Source: Schizochytrium sp. TIO01
Lineage: Eukaryota > Sar > Bigyra > Thraustochytrida > Thraustochytriidae
Length of the DNA stretch: 64,000 nucleotides
NCBI GenBank assembly: GCA_004764695.1
Contig: SMSO01000004.1
Span: 1,577,501 to 1,641,500 of the forward strand
Reading direction: 5' to 3'
Part shown: in pieces, positions 1 to 11,300 of the stretch
Position numbering within the stretch: position 1 is the stretch's first letter
Layout: every line of letters starts with the position of its first letter
Made by a program: the position numbers and the translations under genes
Notes under the pieces: model-generated
Database searches by the model: none
What the model was told of the DNA's origin: nothing
Seen by the model: the letters and a program-made list of their open reading frames with translations, nothing else

Positions 1-1
1 T

Positions 2-2125
2 CCACCTGTTCAAGATGAATCTTCCTGGGTGTCAAAGTATCTTGTCCCTGGCACTCTGGCACTCTCAGCTGGGGCTGGTATGGCGTTTTTGTACAAAACG
101 ATGGTGCTTAAGGAAAACATGGGTGGCCCTCGACAGTGGTTTGGGCCTGGGCCGCCGCCTCCGGGCGTATATGGGCCTGGAATGCCCATGCAGCAACAGC
201 AGCAAATGTTGCAAAATCCTTTTGAGGCCACCAATAACGGCCAACAACAGATTCCGCAGAATGCGACAAACGCTGCTAGTATCAACAATAACAAGTCTTT
301 GCCAGGTGCGCCAGGTGCTATGGAAGCATTGGTTAGCCAAGGCAAGCCAATTCCAAGCCTCGCTCAATTTGAAAAAGACCAGGCAAGTGGTCGTGAAAGC
401 AACAGCACCTCTGTAGTCCCATACGAGTCTGGCTCAATGTTTGGCAGCGCACCGTACGCTTCTGGACAAACTTTTGGGGGAGATTTGACAGCAACAGGGT
501 TTGGAGGTAGTGACGAGTCTAGGGGCTTCTCTTCAATCATTGCAAAGCAAACTGAGCTATTGCAGGATGTCAGCAACTCACTCAAATCAGTGACTACACA
601 GCTTGCCGATATTAAATCAGAGCAAATGCTTGGTGGCGGTGGTTTTGGAATGAGTACCTCGGGATCTACGCAGGCCATGCTTGCAAACCTCTCGCAGACT
701 ACCAGCGACCTCAAGGCCGAGATGAACACTCTTAAGATGCTTATTCTTTCCGGTAAGCTTGGTGGTAGCAATGGAGGTACACCGAACGAAGACGAGATTC
801 GAAAGCTGCTTGGACCAATCGATGAAAAGCTCGCACAACAGCAGCAGAATCGTAACCAACTTGACCAACTCATCAAGGCCACCTCAGGAGCAACTTCGGA
901 GGAAACTGCTCCCACTGCTGCTGAGGAGGAACAACCTCAAGCAGACCCAGAGCCAGAGACGGATGAAAAGATTGCCCAGGAGAAGATTCACGCGTCTCGC
1001 ACCGCCCTTGCGGAGATGGTGAAGGCCTGCCCTGCTGATAAATTGCGACCTGCAGTCAACATCCTTCTTCTTTATTTGCGAAACCTCGCGAAGGACCCGG
1101 AGGTGCCTCGCTATGGACGAATTGCCCGTACCAATCAAAGTTATATCAACAATCTAGGCGAGGTTGAGCATCACTTAGAACTCCTCAAGGCTAACGGATT
1201 CGAGGAGCGCAACCCTGGTGGCTTTGTTCGTGCTCCTACGTTGGAGTGGTCCGAGAAGTGGCGCGAGAACAAGGACAAATGGGCTCTCCAGGTTCTCAAA
1301 GACACAATTACGAACCTTGAGACTGTCAACAAGCAGGGTGCTTCTGCAGCACCTGCTGCCACCTCTGCACCCGCTGCTTCCCCAACTCCCCCGCCAGTGG
1401 CATCCACTCCGACACCACCTCCACAGGCAACCACAAGTTCTCCTTCTTCGACTTCTGTGGCGAGCAAACCTAAGCAATCCTCTTTTGTTGCCCCGCCTTT
1501 TACAATCCCAAGTGTCCCCAGTCCGCCCTTGTCCTCGGCAACTGAGAGTGCTAGTTCCCAGGCTGCTAATGATGTTAGGTCAACTCCTGCACAGCAAGCG
1601 AATGGTTCTACTGAAACAAGTTCTGAAGAGCCTCGGTACCCGCTCTCATACAGTGAGATTTGCAAGTACGTGCAAAAGGGCCAGGAACCTCCTGGTATCA
1701 AGAAGGTACCTGACTCCCTGTCGGGCGACCCTCCTTCTGCAGCTACCATGGCTCCCTTGCGAAAGCCTTGGGAGCGCCAAGAAAATGCCACCCAGGATGA
1801 GCAACCTGAACAAGAGAACACATTCCAATTTTTTGCTCAGAACGGTGCTGTGAACCCTGCACCGCAAGATGTGGTCCAGGATGTGCCTTATGACTACGCC
1901 GGCTATGGGGGATACCAGCATAATGGGTACGGAGGATACTCAAAGGCTACTATCGAGGAAATCAACGAGGACCAGGATCCATCGGAAGCAGCTCCAGAGG
2001 CTGCTGGTGGCGAATTCAAGAGTGAGGAGAGCTCTGCGCCATCGATTAACAGCAGCGTACCTACTTCGGGCCTTCCTTTTCCTGAGGTTGAGACTTCCAG
2101 CGAAGTTGCTTCTGTAGCACCGTAA
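2..2125 (+). CDS. PEX14: Pex14 peroxisomal docking protein with PUB-like domain, 5' truncated by window edge
   Basis: The frame is open to the left edge, and the first in-window start-like codon (GTG at 29) is internal, so the N-terminal Pex5/Pex19-binding domain lies outside the window. What remains begins with a hydrophobic segment (nt 38-110), the Pex14 membrane anchor. A Gly/Pro/Gln-rich stretch follows, then a coiled coil (nt 525-650) typical of Pex14. Near the C terminus (nt 1635-1790) is the conserved Pex14 block with the motifs PPGIKKVPD and KPWERQ. Pex14 is part of the peroxisomal matrix-protein import docking complex. Between coiled coil and C-terminal block, nt 1010-1280 encode a region that matches the PUB fold pattern: an LLLYLRNL helix, a DPEVPRYGRIARTN core, then LLKANGFEE. 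PUB domains bind p97/Cdc48 tails. Pro/Ser/Thr-rich linkers flank it. The Pex14 call is firm; the PUB call is by pattern. Confidence 0.88.
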   Translation, partial: PPVQDESSWVSKYLVPGTLALSAGAGMAFLYKTMVLKENMGGPRQWFGPGPPPPGVYGPGMPMQQQQQMLQNPFEATNNGQQQIPQNATNAASINNNKSLPGAPGAMEALVSQGKPIPSLAQFEKDQASGRESNSTSVVPYESGSMFGSAPYASGQTFGGDLTATGFGGSDESRGFSSIIAKQTELLQDVSNSLKSVTTQLADIKSEQMLGGGGFGMSTSGSTQAMLANLSQTTSDLKAEMNTLKMLILSGKLGGSNGGTPNEDEIRKLLGPIDEKLAQQQQNRNQLDQLIKATSGATSEETAPTAAEEEQPQADPEPETDEKIAQEKIHASRTALAEMVKACPADKLRPAVNILLLYLRNLAKDPEVPRYGRIARTNQSYINNLGEVEHHLELLKANGFEERNPGGFVRAPTLEWSEKWRENKDKWALQVLKDTITNLETVNKQGASAAPAATSAPAASPTPPPVASTPTPPPQATTSSPSSTSVASKPKQSSFVAPPFTIPSVPSPPLSSATESASSQAANDVRSTPAQQANGSTETSSEEPRYPLSYSEICKYVQKGQEPPGIKKVPDSLSGDPPSAATMAPLRKPWERQENATQDEQPEQENTFQFFAQNGAVNPAPQDVVQDVPYDYAGYGGYQHNGYGGYSKATIEEINEDQDPSEAAPEAAGGEFKSEESSAPSINSSVPTSGLPFPEVETSSEVASVAP

Positions 2126-2764
2126 ATTCTTGATGAAAAAACCTGTAGACAACTGTGTAGTTCTCTTCAAACCTTGGATTGTTTGTCCTCCGTTTTATTA
2201 TTATTCTACTCTTGTGTATTCGCACTTTACTGACCGTCGAGTCGAGGCTAGGTCGCTAAATTAACACAGCGCTCATTTTTTATATTTTTCTTCTATAGTC
2301 CTTGTTCCTTACGCTTTCTTTTGGGGGAAATGCTGAACGAAAATTGAAAAACAATGTTGAAAGCGGTCTGTTCAGATTAAGAGAGAGGGACCTGTGGTGC
2401 GAATCACAAACTTTTGCGCACAAAGAGAAAAAGACATAATCTCCTAGACAATGTGAACTCTTACGACAACGTTTTCGCCAATGACTTCAGGTGGGATCTC
2501 AATGATTAATGCTGTAATATGTTTACCCTTACTTTTTTTTCTTTTTTTTTTTCTGTTTCTTCTCTTTCATATGTAAGGATAAAAGAGTAGTCCATAATTG
2601 AGGCTGCGTGTGCTGAGGAGTGCCAAGGCCATGTCCGAGACTCCTCGCGGGCTCAAAAGGTACTTTGCAACTTCTGAGGACCCGTGTTTAGGATCTAAAA
2701 ATCGGACATCAAATGCAACTCATGGAAGTGCAGAGAGTTTGCGACGTTCATCGTCGAGAGTGCC
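2126..2764. other. Intergenic: Pex14 3' end and FAN1 upstream region
   Basis: This is AT-rich sequence with T-runs (about 2524-2552). An ATG at 2631 in a favourable context could start a short FAN1 first exon, described under FAN1. No RNA gene is recognisable. Confidence 0.6.
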
Positions 2765-5479
2765 ATGGAGGTGATCGACCTGAACAGTGACTCCGAGGAC
2801 AACGACGCAGACAACAGCAGTGGAGATGTAAAGTTCACTAAACTGGAACCAAGGAGCTCAAACCTTGGCGCTGTAAATGGTGCAAGTTCAAGCATCGAAA
2901 ACTCTTCAAGCAAAGGAAATGTCAGTGAGCATGAAAATCAGGAAGAGAACAGTGAAGAGGACGAGGTGATTGAAATTGTAAACTCGACTCTGCCAACTCC
3001 GTCTATAAAATCTCGACACCCCGAGAACAACTTATCAAGGAAAGACAAGGACACTACCCAGAAAGAATGGGGGGCATTGCTTGCTGGCTCGAAAAGACGC
3101 GCCGTGGATCGTGATGACTCCTTGCTCGAAGCCATGGAACCGACAGACAAGTGGGGTATGGTTGTGGATTCCAAATGGCGCGCAGAGTACGAACAACTAA
3201 CTCCCGTAGAGCGTAATATCGTGTTAACGCTGCGTTATTTAGCTTTGGAAGCTACGGGGCCCTTTATGCCAGCATTCGGGTTCTCTGATGGTATATCTGA
3301 ACAGGCCTTTCGGCCTCCTGGGAGCGGGAGCTACTCGTTTGATGGCCTCCGTGCCCCGTCAAGATACCAACACCACCCAGCTCTTGCATGGCAAGTTTGC
3401 GCACCTAATCTTCTCTTCTGTGTGCAAACCTTTCTTCAACTAAGTAGCCATCTGATAGCTGGGGTTCTTCAGCCCGAGGTTGACGAGCTCTCAATGTTTC
3501 TGAAAATAATGATTACAAACGAGAACGTAGGCAAACCCACGGCTGCGTTCAAAACACTTTCTGCGCTAATGTACTGTCGTACTCGCTGGGTAGCAGAGGA
3601 AGACTTGATCCAGCGATGGCATCTTGATCAAGATACACTCAGTGACACATTGAGTACACTTAAGCAAGGAAACTACATTCAAACTAGACCAAGTACGTTT
3701 GCGGATTGTTTAGATCTTCTTAATACTCAAACTCGGGGAGTACTCTATCAGCTCAAGCTTATTCAGAAGAGTAGTCTGAATACTAGCTCAACAAAACGAC
3801 AAATCTTAGTCTACATTGAGGATCAAGGGCTATCGTTTGCTCGAAAGTTGTGTGAGTCTCTTGAAACTGTTCATGTTCGTCTGCAGGATGAGACGAGGCG
3901 TAATTTACATCGATGTTTAGTTCATATATTTGCCAAAACTGGTTACAGTAGCGATGATACTCGATTCATGCTAAGACACATTCCTTTAGACAGCTATAAG
4001 TTCGCCGGTTCTCCCAAAGATGCGACAAACGGCGCATACCAAACCGACAAAGAAGTGCCAAAGGCAGAGGAATCAAATGCTGACATTATATCGGGAAGGT
4101 TACGGGTATTGCAACAGCGAGAAGATTTTTTTAAGGCTGTCGAACTTTCGGGCAAGCTATCTCTTTATGCTGCTCACGGGGACTCTGGGAATGCTTATCG
4201 AGTGCTACATGAAGCAGCAGACCGGTTATTGCGAATGTTAGAAGGCGCTGCCCCCCACCAGCTTCGAGAGCTTCATGCATTAGCAAGGGTCTGTCTGACC
4301 GGTTGCCAGCTCCTTCAGCGTGAACGGCGCTATGCTGATGCAGAGCATTATTTGCAGATGGTTGTCAAAAGTACAGGTCACCATCCAGCGTTAGTCATGG
4401 TGCATTGTGAAGCCTTGGGGCGCCTTGCGCAAGATCTTGAACACCGTGGTGCCAAAGCAGCAGCATTGAGGCTTGGGGAGGACGCCCTTAAACGTGATCA
4501 CTGGATCCTCGGATGTAAGCTTCCCTTAGCGAAAGAAACACCAAATCGCTTGGGCGGGACTGGTGTCGCAATTATGTCGCGGTACGTCCGTCTTAGTGTG
4601 CCTCCTCGGAGATGGCGACTTGTCGTGAAGGAAGCAGCGCAGCTGCACCAGCCAGTTTTCATAAAAATTGAGGCAGAATGCGAAGCCCGAGAGGTACAAC
4701 AGCCTCGCGATGCACAGTCCGTGAGTAGCTTTAGTACACAACGATTTATGTCTAAACCAGCGTGGAAAACAGCATCTTCTGTTGAGGATGTTGTCCTAGA
4801 ACACTTCAAACGCCATGGCAATTGGCAAGGTGTACACTGTGAAAATGGTTTTGGAATCACAAGCTATACTCTTTTGTTCTGGGACCTTCTTTTCGATGAA
4901 CGCGCTCCACACGCAGAAAGTAATAGTGCGTTTGTTGAGCTCCCGAGAGCAGCATCAGATGGAACCTGGCTTATGCATAAGGAAACCCGTCAAGCGATCG
5001 AGGAGAGGCTTGCAAACATTCTAGACGAGAGTTCTGGTCATGCGTTTGTAGCGCAGTGTCTTGAGTCGGCATGGCCCAAGGCTAATGTCTGTCATGCCCG
5101 GGGTGTTAATTTGAGTCGTTTGTCACTTGACGAAACCAAGCAAGTTTTTGCGGGTATGTCACTGCGAACAATTGCAATGATTTGTGCACTTTTTGCTGAA
5201 AATTACAAGGCTTGGAATGGAGGTCTCCCGGATCTTATGCTTTGGCGTGTGGCACCTGCGAAAACTGCAAAACCTGTCATTGGTGTTAACAATCCATCAG
5301 AGACCCAGGGGTTATCAAGTTCTTCTTCTCATGCAGACAAAACTATGGAAACTCGCTTTATAGAGGTGAAGGGCCCTGGAGATTCCCTCAGTGAGCGCCA
5401 GAAAGCATGGATTGATAAGCTTACTCAGGTTGGTGCAAACATAACCGTGTGTAACGTTAAAGCAGTATCCGCTGTATAA
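2765..5479 (+). CDS. FAN1: FAN1-type structure-specific nuclease (VRR-NUC)
   Basis: FAN1 is a 5' flap endo/exonuclease recruited to DNA interstrand crosslinks. The 904-residue ORF has an acidic, Ser-rich N terminus (about 1-110), a helical/TPR-like middle, and a C-terminal VRR-NUC nuclease domain. Catalytic signatures are visible: QGVHCENG near residue 690 (the upstream conserved Glu), GGLPDLMLW near 820 (the PD aspartate) and EVKGPGDSLS near 867 (the E-x-K pair and following loop). The RGVN motif near 780 is also family-typical. The PD and EVK motifs are separated by a roughly 30-residue Ser/Asn-rich insertion compared with animal FAN1. No N-terminal UBZ zinc finger is seen. An alternative start at 2631 with an intron 2660-2733 (GT...AG, frame-compatible) would add about 21 residues and avoids an in-frame stop at 2696. 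The ATG at 2765 is the simple choice. Confidence 0.9.
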   Translation: MEVIDLNSDSEDNDADNSSGDVKFTKLEPRSSNLGAVNGASSSIENSSSKGNVSEHENQEENSEEDEVIEIVNSTLPTPSIKSRHPENNLSRKDKDTTQKEWGALLAGSKRRAVDRDDSLLEAMEPTDKWGMVVDSKWRAEYEQLTPVERNIVLTLRYLALEATGPFMPAFGFSDGISEQAFRPPGSGSYSFDGLRAPSRYQHHPALAWQVCAPNLLFCVQTFLQLSSHLIAGVLQPEVDELSMFLKIMITNENVGKPTAAFKTLSALMYCRTRWVAEEDLIQRWHLDQDTLSDTLSTLKQGNYIQTRPSTFADCLDLLNTQTRGVLYQLKLIQKSSLNTSSTKRQILVYIEDQGLSFARKLCESLETVHVRLQDETRRNLHRCLVHIFAKTGYSSDDTRFMLRHIPLDSYKFAGSPKDATNGAYQTDKEVPKAEESNADIISGRLRVLQQREDFFKAVELSGKLSLYAAHGDSGNAYRVLHEAADRLLRMLEGAAPHQLRELHALARVCLTGCQLLQRERRYADAEHYLQMVVKSTGHHPALVMVHCEALGRLAQDLEHRGAKAAALRLGEDALKRDHWILGCKLPLAKETPNRLGGTGVAIMSRYVRLSVPPRRWRLVVKEAAQLHQPVFIKIEAECEAREVQQPRDAQSVSSFSTQRFMSKPAWKTASSVEDVVLEHFKRHGNWQGVHCENGFGITSYTLLFWDLLFDERAPHAESNSAFVELPRAASDGTWLMHKETRQAIEERLANILDESSGHAFVAQCLESAWPKANVCHARGVNLSRLSLDETKQVFAGMSLRTIAMICALFAENYKAWNGGLPDLMLWRVAPAKTAKPVIGVNNPSETQGLSSSSSHADKTMETRFIEVKGPGDSLSERQKAWIDKLTQVGANITVCNVKAVSAV

Positions 5480-6835
5480 AAAAAGGTTATTCCAAGTCGA
5501 CGATGCCTCAATAAGAGGCAAGCGGAATGCAACATATCTCATTGCAATATTACTTTACTACTGCCTAATACTTCTTACTGTCTCGTTTCTATATACTCTG
5601 GATATCTCTTTTGTTATGAAGGAAAATGAAAAATTAAAAAACACAGGGCTTTGTGTGTGCAAATATAAATTTTGATATATTTAAAGTGAATATTTATATT
5701 AGATTCCTTTCAACTGGACTGTTGTTACTGTTGCAGTGGTAGCCTCATATTTTCGTCGCTGAGGTCAGGTCCGTGTTACAGATTTTAAGTTTTATCCAAA
5801 ACAATATGTACACAACAGCGAAAGCGTTGGCGGACAACTATTGTTTATTTTAAGCTGAGCACGAGAGTCATGTGTGACTTTGTCAAAACCTCGTCAGACC
5901 ACGCTTTAGTCAGGCTCTTGAAATAACTATGCTACGAAACTCCAGCAAAGCCACGATAAACTCTCTTTTCAACGCTCGCCTTAGCCTCTGGCATTTTATA
6001 ATCTTCGAGTTCTTGGACAGGGGCGGGCACCAAGGTCTCTCACCTTATATCAAGCATGTCAATCATTCTTTATTCTTCATTTAATCAATCAATAAAACAA
6101 TCGATTGTGTGTAAGCCATAATTCTCGAACACGTCAATGTCATCACATTACAAGACACTGTCTTATATGCTCCTTATGTGCAGCTATGATTACGTGCGTA
6201 CTATGCATAAGGTTAGGATAGGTAGGTACCTCCTGACTATCGCAAAGAAGAAGAAGTATATTACAAACTCAAGACTTCTTTCTCCCAGTCGCTTACACCT
6301 TTCAGGGTATATGTAAATAGACAATGCCGAAGTTCACCAAAGGTAGGTATCGTGAAAACTTCGACCTAAATCATCGTTGCAAGGCCTCTATTTGCACACA
6401 CAGCTACACAATTATCACCTCAAAGATCATCTCTAAGCTCTCGAATAGAAGATCATTGAGTTCGCAAGCGCTGTCCGTGTCGTCGTGCAGGCATCCAAGG
6501 AGCACATACGAAGTCACGAACTAAGCAATTAACTTGAGGCGTTCGTTGCTCGCTCGTTCGCTCGCTCTGGCAAGAAAACACCACTCTGAGGATGGATGGA
6601 TCTATGGAGCCGTGATAATTGTCGTAATAGAGGAAAGAAATGGCACATCATCCAATGGCCTTCACCATCATTTGAACATGGGGTCAATCCTGTCCGTGTC
6701 GTACATGGATGGGATGCTTCGAGGTGGAGCTGCGAGACTCGCTCGTGCCACACGCATCTTCGACAGCCAAATGATCACCACGAGCTTGGTGCATTTCATT
6801 CTCAGCAGTAGATTGAAAGTTGAAAACCTCTGGCT

Positions 6836-6864
6836 AGGTAGGTAGTCCTTAGGGGTACCTACCT
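6836..6864. repeat. 9-bp inverted repeat, AGGTAGGTA / TACCTACCT
   Basis: AGGTAGGTA at 6836-6844 and TACCTACCT at 6856-6864 are exact reverse complements around an 11-base spacer. Related copies of the motif occur in other intergenic gaps (6219, 48297, 61886, 63951). Function unknown. Confidence 0.7.
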
Positions 6865-7202
6865 TGTCGCCTACTTTACTTTGATCAGTATTTTTATTTT
6901 CAATAAAAAGCGACATAATTGTTATTAAAAGAAGAAACAACAGCGATTGTAACTAACCATATATAGACAGTCCAGTGCACAACTCCAACCGGGACTCCAA
7001 AGCACGCGACCTGAATCTGCTCGCTGCCTCGAAGAAAGCTTCTGCGCCATGCCAAATACGCAGCAATTAGAACCACAGTCTTTCCTCGGACGCCACCTCC
7101 GGCCACAAGTGCTGTCAATTGATCAGTCGATTGATCAACTTATCCACAAATTGATCGCTCCTCACTCACTCACTCACCCACTCACTCTTTCACTCGTTCA
7201 TT

Positions 7203-7228
7203 TGTATGTATGTATGTATGTATGTATC
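7203..7228. repeat. TGTA tetranucleotide microsatellite
   Basis: About six tandem TGTA units in the gene-free interval, just after a run of imperfect ACTC/TCAC units. Confidence 0.9.
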
Positions 7229-8355
7229 AATCAACTTATCAAAAATCTTTAGTTTTGTATCGTCGCTCCACTTCCCCACCTTTGTGCTTGTTTCACTTGC
7301 ATTTCCAGCCTCAATGGAGTATCCACATTTTACTGTACTTGTAACTTCGTATACTCTACTGTACCTCACCCCTCTATATGGATTTACTGCGTGTGCACAC
7401 CAAAGAGTCCTTTCCGCGCTCTCACCGTACTCCTCGTTAGAGTTACTTATGTATCAGAAATGCCAAACTTTTAATTAAAAAATGTTTTCACTGACTTTTA
7501 AAACTTATGTTAGTAATGCTACTTCTAATGATAAACCATAGTCAAACTTATTAACACGAGATAAAAAATTAGCATTTTCTCTTTTATCCTTTTTTTACTT
7601 CTTTTTGTTACTGCTTGTGCACATGCTGCCAGCCCCATCAAAATCCGCGCGTCCTAATGCCTTGCAGCTCAAAACCGACGATGCGACTCCCGTAGAAGAC
7701 CTTGGTATGAGCCAGGTCAGCTCAAGGTGACCTGATTTACTCTAAGGCGGGTTTGTCCTCCATTGCACCGCAATGGTGACACATGCGGCAGCAAATGAAT
7801 GAGGATGTGCAGCTACTATAAACCTCTTAACAGACCCAGTGTATACAGGTCTCTATTCCAAACAGATTGATGAATTGGAAAAGAAGTGCGAAAAGAAAGA
7901 AAACAGGAGAATTTTTGTTTAATTTGATAGGCAAGTATATGGGTAAAATGAGTGAGTGAAGGGGTGAAAAGTTTTAAAGATGTAATGTGCGCATGTAAAG
8001 CAAGTGCTTCAAGCTCGCCGAGTCCATTCCGCAGACCTCGATTGTGGTGACTCCTTCGGGCGCACAGCCGCGACGCCGGCTAGTGCAGAGCGCGTGCAAT
8101 TCTGTCTGGATCGATCGACACTCGCTGAGGCGCTGTGCGGCTCAGTTCATTTAGGAGCGACTTGTTGAATAGAACGGAGATTGACGCCATTCTGGCGCGT
8201 GCGGTCCAAAGAAGCGATATTACCAACGTTGGAAAGCGTCGAGAAATCTGGCTAGCTCGACAAAACTTGGCCTTGAAGGAGCCTCTTTGGTAGTGTTTAG
8301 CTCTAGTCTTGGGCAAGCAAATTGAGAAGAGCCTGCGTGAAACCTTGGGATCAGC

Positions 8356-11300
8356 ATGATGAGCTCGCCTCGCTATGGCGGTCCTACAACAAAATGCGAG
8401 GTGTGCAAGAAGACTGTGTACCACCTCGAGCAGATCACCCTTGGCCACCGAGCTTTGCACAAGGGCTGCTTTAGATGCTTCTCTTGCGACCGTGTTCTCA
8501 CTATGGATGACTTCGGTATTGTAGATGGTCGCATTTTTTGTAAACGCCACCACAAAGAAGCCGCCAACATTAAACCCAGCGACAGCAGATCGCCCTCGCC
8601 TGCTCCACGCTCAAGGCCCAGCTCTGCTAGGTCAAGCAAGAGCTCTCGTGCGCAGGAGCCTATGGCTGCCGAGACTAAGCTTACGCAACGTCTTAAAATG
8701 TACCGCCAAGCAAATGGTCGCACTGCACCTGAAGAGGAAGAGGATGTGGCTCGCCACCTCGATGTTGCTGTCGAAGACGTCTATGAAGACCCGGAAGGCA
8801 CTTACCTCGATGATGCAGAAGCCATGCAATACAGAAATGGTGCTCCTGTGGAAGATCTGTACGAAGATGAGAATGAGGCGAACTTTGAAGAAGTCGCCGA
8901 GCCTCGCCCACGCCTACGCTCGCGTAAGGAGAGTGCGGCATCCAAGACCAAGCCCGCCAAAAGCCCCCGCAGCTCAAGACAAAAGCAAACAACTCCTAAA
9001 GCTCGCCCATCAGAAGTTGCTGAAGATGTAGAATACTACGATGACGAAGAAGATGATGTGGAGCTTGCTTATGAAGAGCCGGAGCCCGTGGTGGTGGAGA
9101 AAAAGAAGAAGAAATCCTCCAACAAGACCTTAAGACCCCCTGCCACTGTCAAAAAGGCTGCTCGCATCTCCAAAGCATCGCCAACTTCTTCGAGTAGCAT
9201 GTCCATGGCTTACACAGAAGACGAGCTCATGAATGGTTACGATACTGTTGACAATGGATATGCCACGCGTCCCGCAAAGACCTCTTCCCGAGGACGTGCG
9301 AATAGCCGCCGCTCGCAGCGTCTGGAGGATGAGGTTGGAGAACATGAGCATAGCATATATGAATATATGGAAGATGAGCTCGACGATGGTGCTTCTTCAT
9401 ACGATGCAGAAGCAGTGGAACCCGAGCCCCGTCATCATCGTTCATCTCAGGCGCAGGAGGAGCGCCCCCTCAGGCGCTTGGTAAAGAAGAAACAGCAGCG
9501 CAAGTCTCCGACCGCTGCGCAGCAGCAACGCTACGTTGATGAAGACCTGGGAATGAGAGGCGACATCGTCGACGGTGAGTATGAGGAAGAAGACCAGGAG
9601 GTGTACAGCAGACCAGCTCCGCAACCTCAGTTGAGGAGACCATCCTACGTCGAGGATGAAGCAGAAGTCGAAGAAGAGGACGAAGACGAAGATGATGGTG
9701 CTGAAGAGTACGCATTACACCTTCGCCTAACTCGTGGAGGCCGTCGTCTTTCCCGTGGAAGCAAAGCCAGCGTGAAGACTGCAAAGTCTGTACGCTCTGT
9801 TAAATCTGTTAAATCTGCGAAGTCAAAGCAAAGTCGCCAAACTGCTCCTGAGCCGTATGAATATAATGATAGTGAAGGCTACTTCGAGGATGAATACGAG
9901 AATGCTGCAGGCGAGCTGGTTGAGCCTGCTGTGCGCCAACGCAGGCCTAGTCGTGACGCAAAACAATACATTGCACCTGCTGCAACTGTCGCTGCACATC
10001 GCGCTGCTGGCTCGCGCAGGAACAGCGTAGGCTCCCATGCCAACGGAGGTCACAGCATTGCAACTGCTACAAAACTGGAGCTGCAGCTTGAGAAAGTGCG
10101 TGATCTTTTACAGAGAAAGGAAGACGAGGTTGAAAATCTGCAGTCCCGCTACTCTAATGTTGTTGGCCGATTGGAGGAAACGACTGATGAGCTCTCCCGC
10201 CAGTCCGCGCATGTTGATCACCTCTCTGCGTCTCTGAAAGACCTGCGGGACGCTCGCGCTCGCGCAGAGGCTGACCGAGAAGATGCTCAGACCGTCATTT
10301 CTGATATGGAAAGGTCTATGAACACGTACCACTTCAAGAACGATTCTCTAGAGAAGACTTTGAACGAATTGAAGGCTCAGATTAGCGTGGCAGAAACTCG
10401 GATTCTTGAGCTTAACGAAGAAAATGCACAGCTCCGTAAGCCCAAACCTGTTGCCAGAAGACCCTCTACGCATAGTCGCGCAGAAGTGGCTCAGTCTGAA
10501 GAATCCTCGTCATCTTCTGAAGAAGACGATAGCGAAGAAGAGGGCGAGGCGCTTGCACAACGTGGCTTGCGCCAACGTCGACCTTCTCAGATTTCTGTAC
10601 GCTCTACAAAGTCTGTGCAAAGCCGTGCTTCTGCAAAGAGCCGTGGCAATGCTCCTGTATCTGCAAAGAGCCCTGTTGCACCTGTCTCAGGAACTCGTAG
10701 CCGAGGGCCGTCTGTGGGATCAGCTGTATCTACTGCCTCGCGCAAGAGCGTGAAGCCAATCGCGAAACCTGCACTTCGCGTCGACACAGGAAGAAGGCCT
10801 TCTGTTGCTCAAGATTTGAGCAGTGAAAGCAGCGATGAGGAGGATGACTCTGAAGAGGAGGCTAAGATGCTTGCCAAGGCCGAGCAGGCTAGCAAGGCAA
10901 AAGCTGCTGCGGCTGCAAAAGCTGCTGCTGCTGCAAAGGCATCTTCCGCAAAACCTGCCGCCCCCAAGCCGGCGGTGCAGGAATCTAGTAGTAAAGCACC
11001 TGTAAGTGCGAAGTCTGTGAAGTCTCCTTCGCCAGCATCTCCGCCATCTTCAGGATCTGGATCCACTGTCAACAAAGGTTCAGAAGTTGCCAAGAGTGCT
11101 CTTGCTAAACCTTCCGCTCTCAAAACCGCAAACAAGGCCGCCCCTGCTAAAAGTGCTGACGCAAATAAACAAGAACAAGATGAACCTCAAGAGAAGTCAT
11201 CACCCGTACAAGCTCGACGCAACAGTACTGCAGAGCCTGCTCTTAAACAGCGACGTGCATCTGTCACATCAACAGCAGGTAAGAAGAGCCCTGTGACAGG

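Larger units (their letters stand above)
5480..8355. other. Gene-free 2.9 kb AT-rich interval
   Basis: I see no convincing ORF, tRNA or rRNA. The interval holds copies of an AGGTAGGTA motif (6219-6230), a 9-bp inverted repeat of the same motif (6836-6864), a TCAC-rich run (about 7162-7196), a TGTA microsatellite (7203-7228) and the promoter/5' UTR of the LIM gene. Only short shadow-like ORFs occur. Confidence 0.6.

Noticed and set aside
2660-2691. 32-base mini-intron in the FAN1 upstream region
   Set aside because: The length fits the frame, but the joined sequence meets a stop codon at 2696. The longer 2660-2733 version is the only workable one.
8080-8553. 157-codon minus-strand ORF upstream of and overlapping the LIM gene
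   Set aside because: It overlaps the LIM domain codons on the other strand and resembles nothing; a chance ORF.
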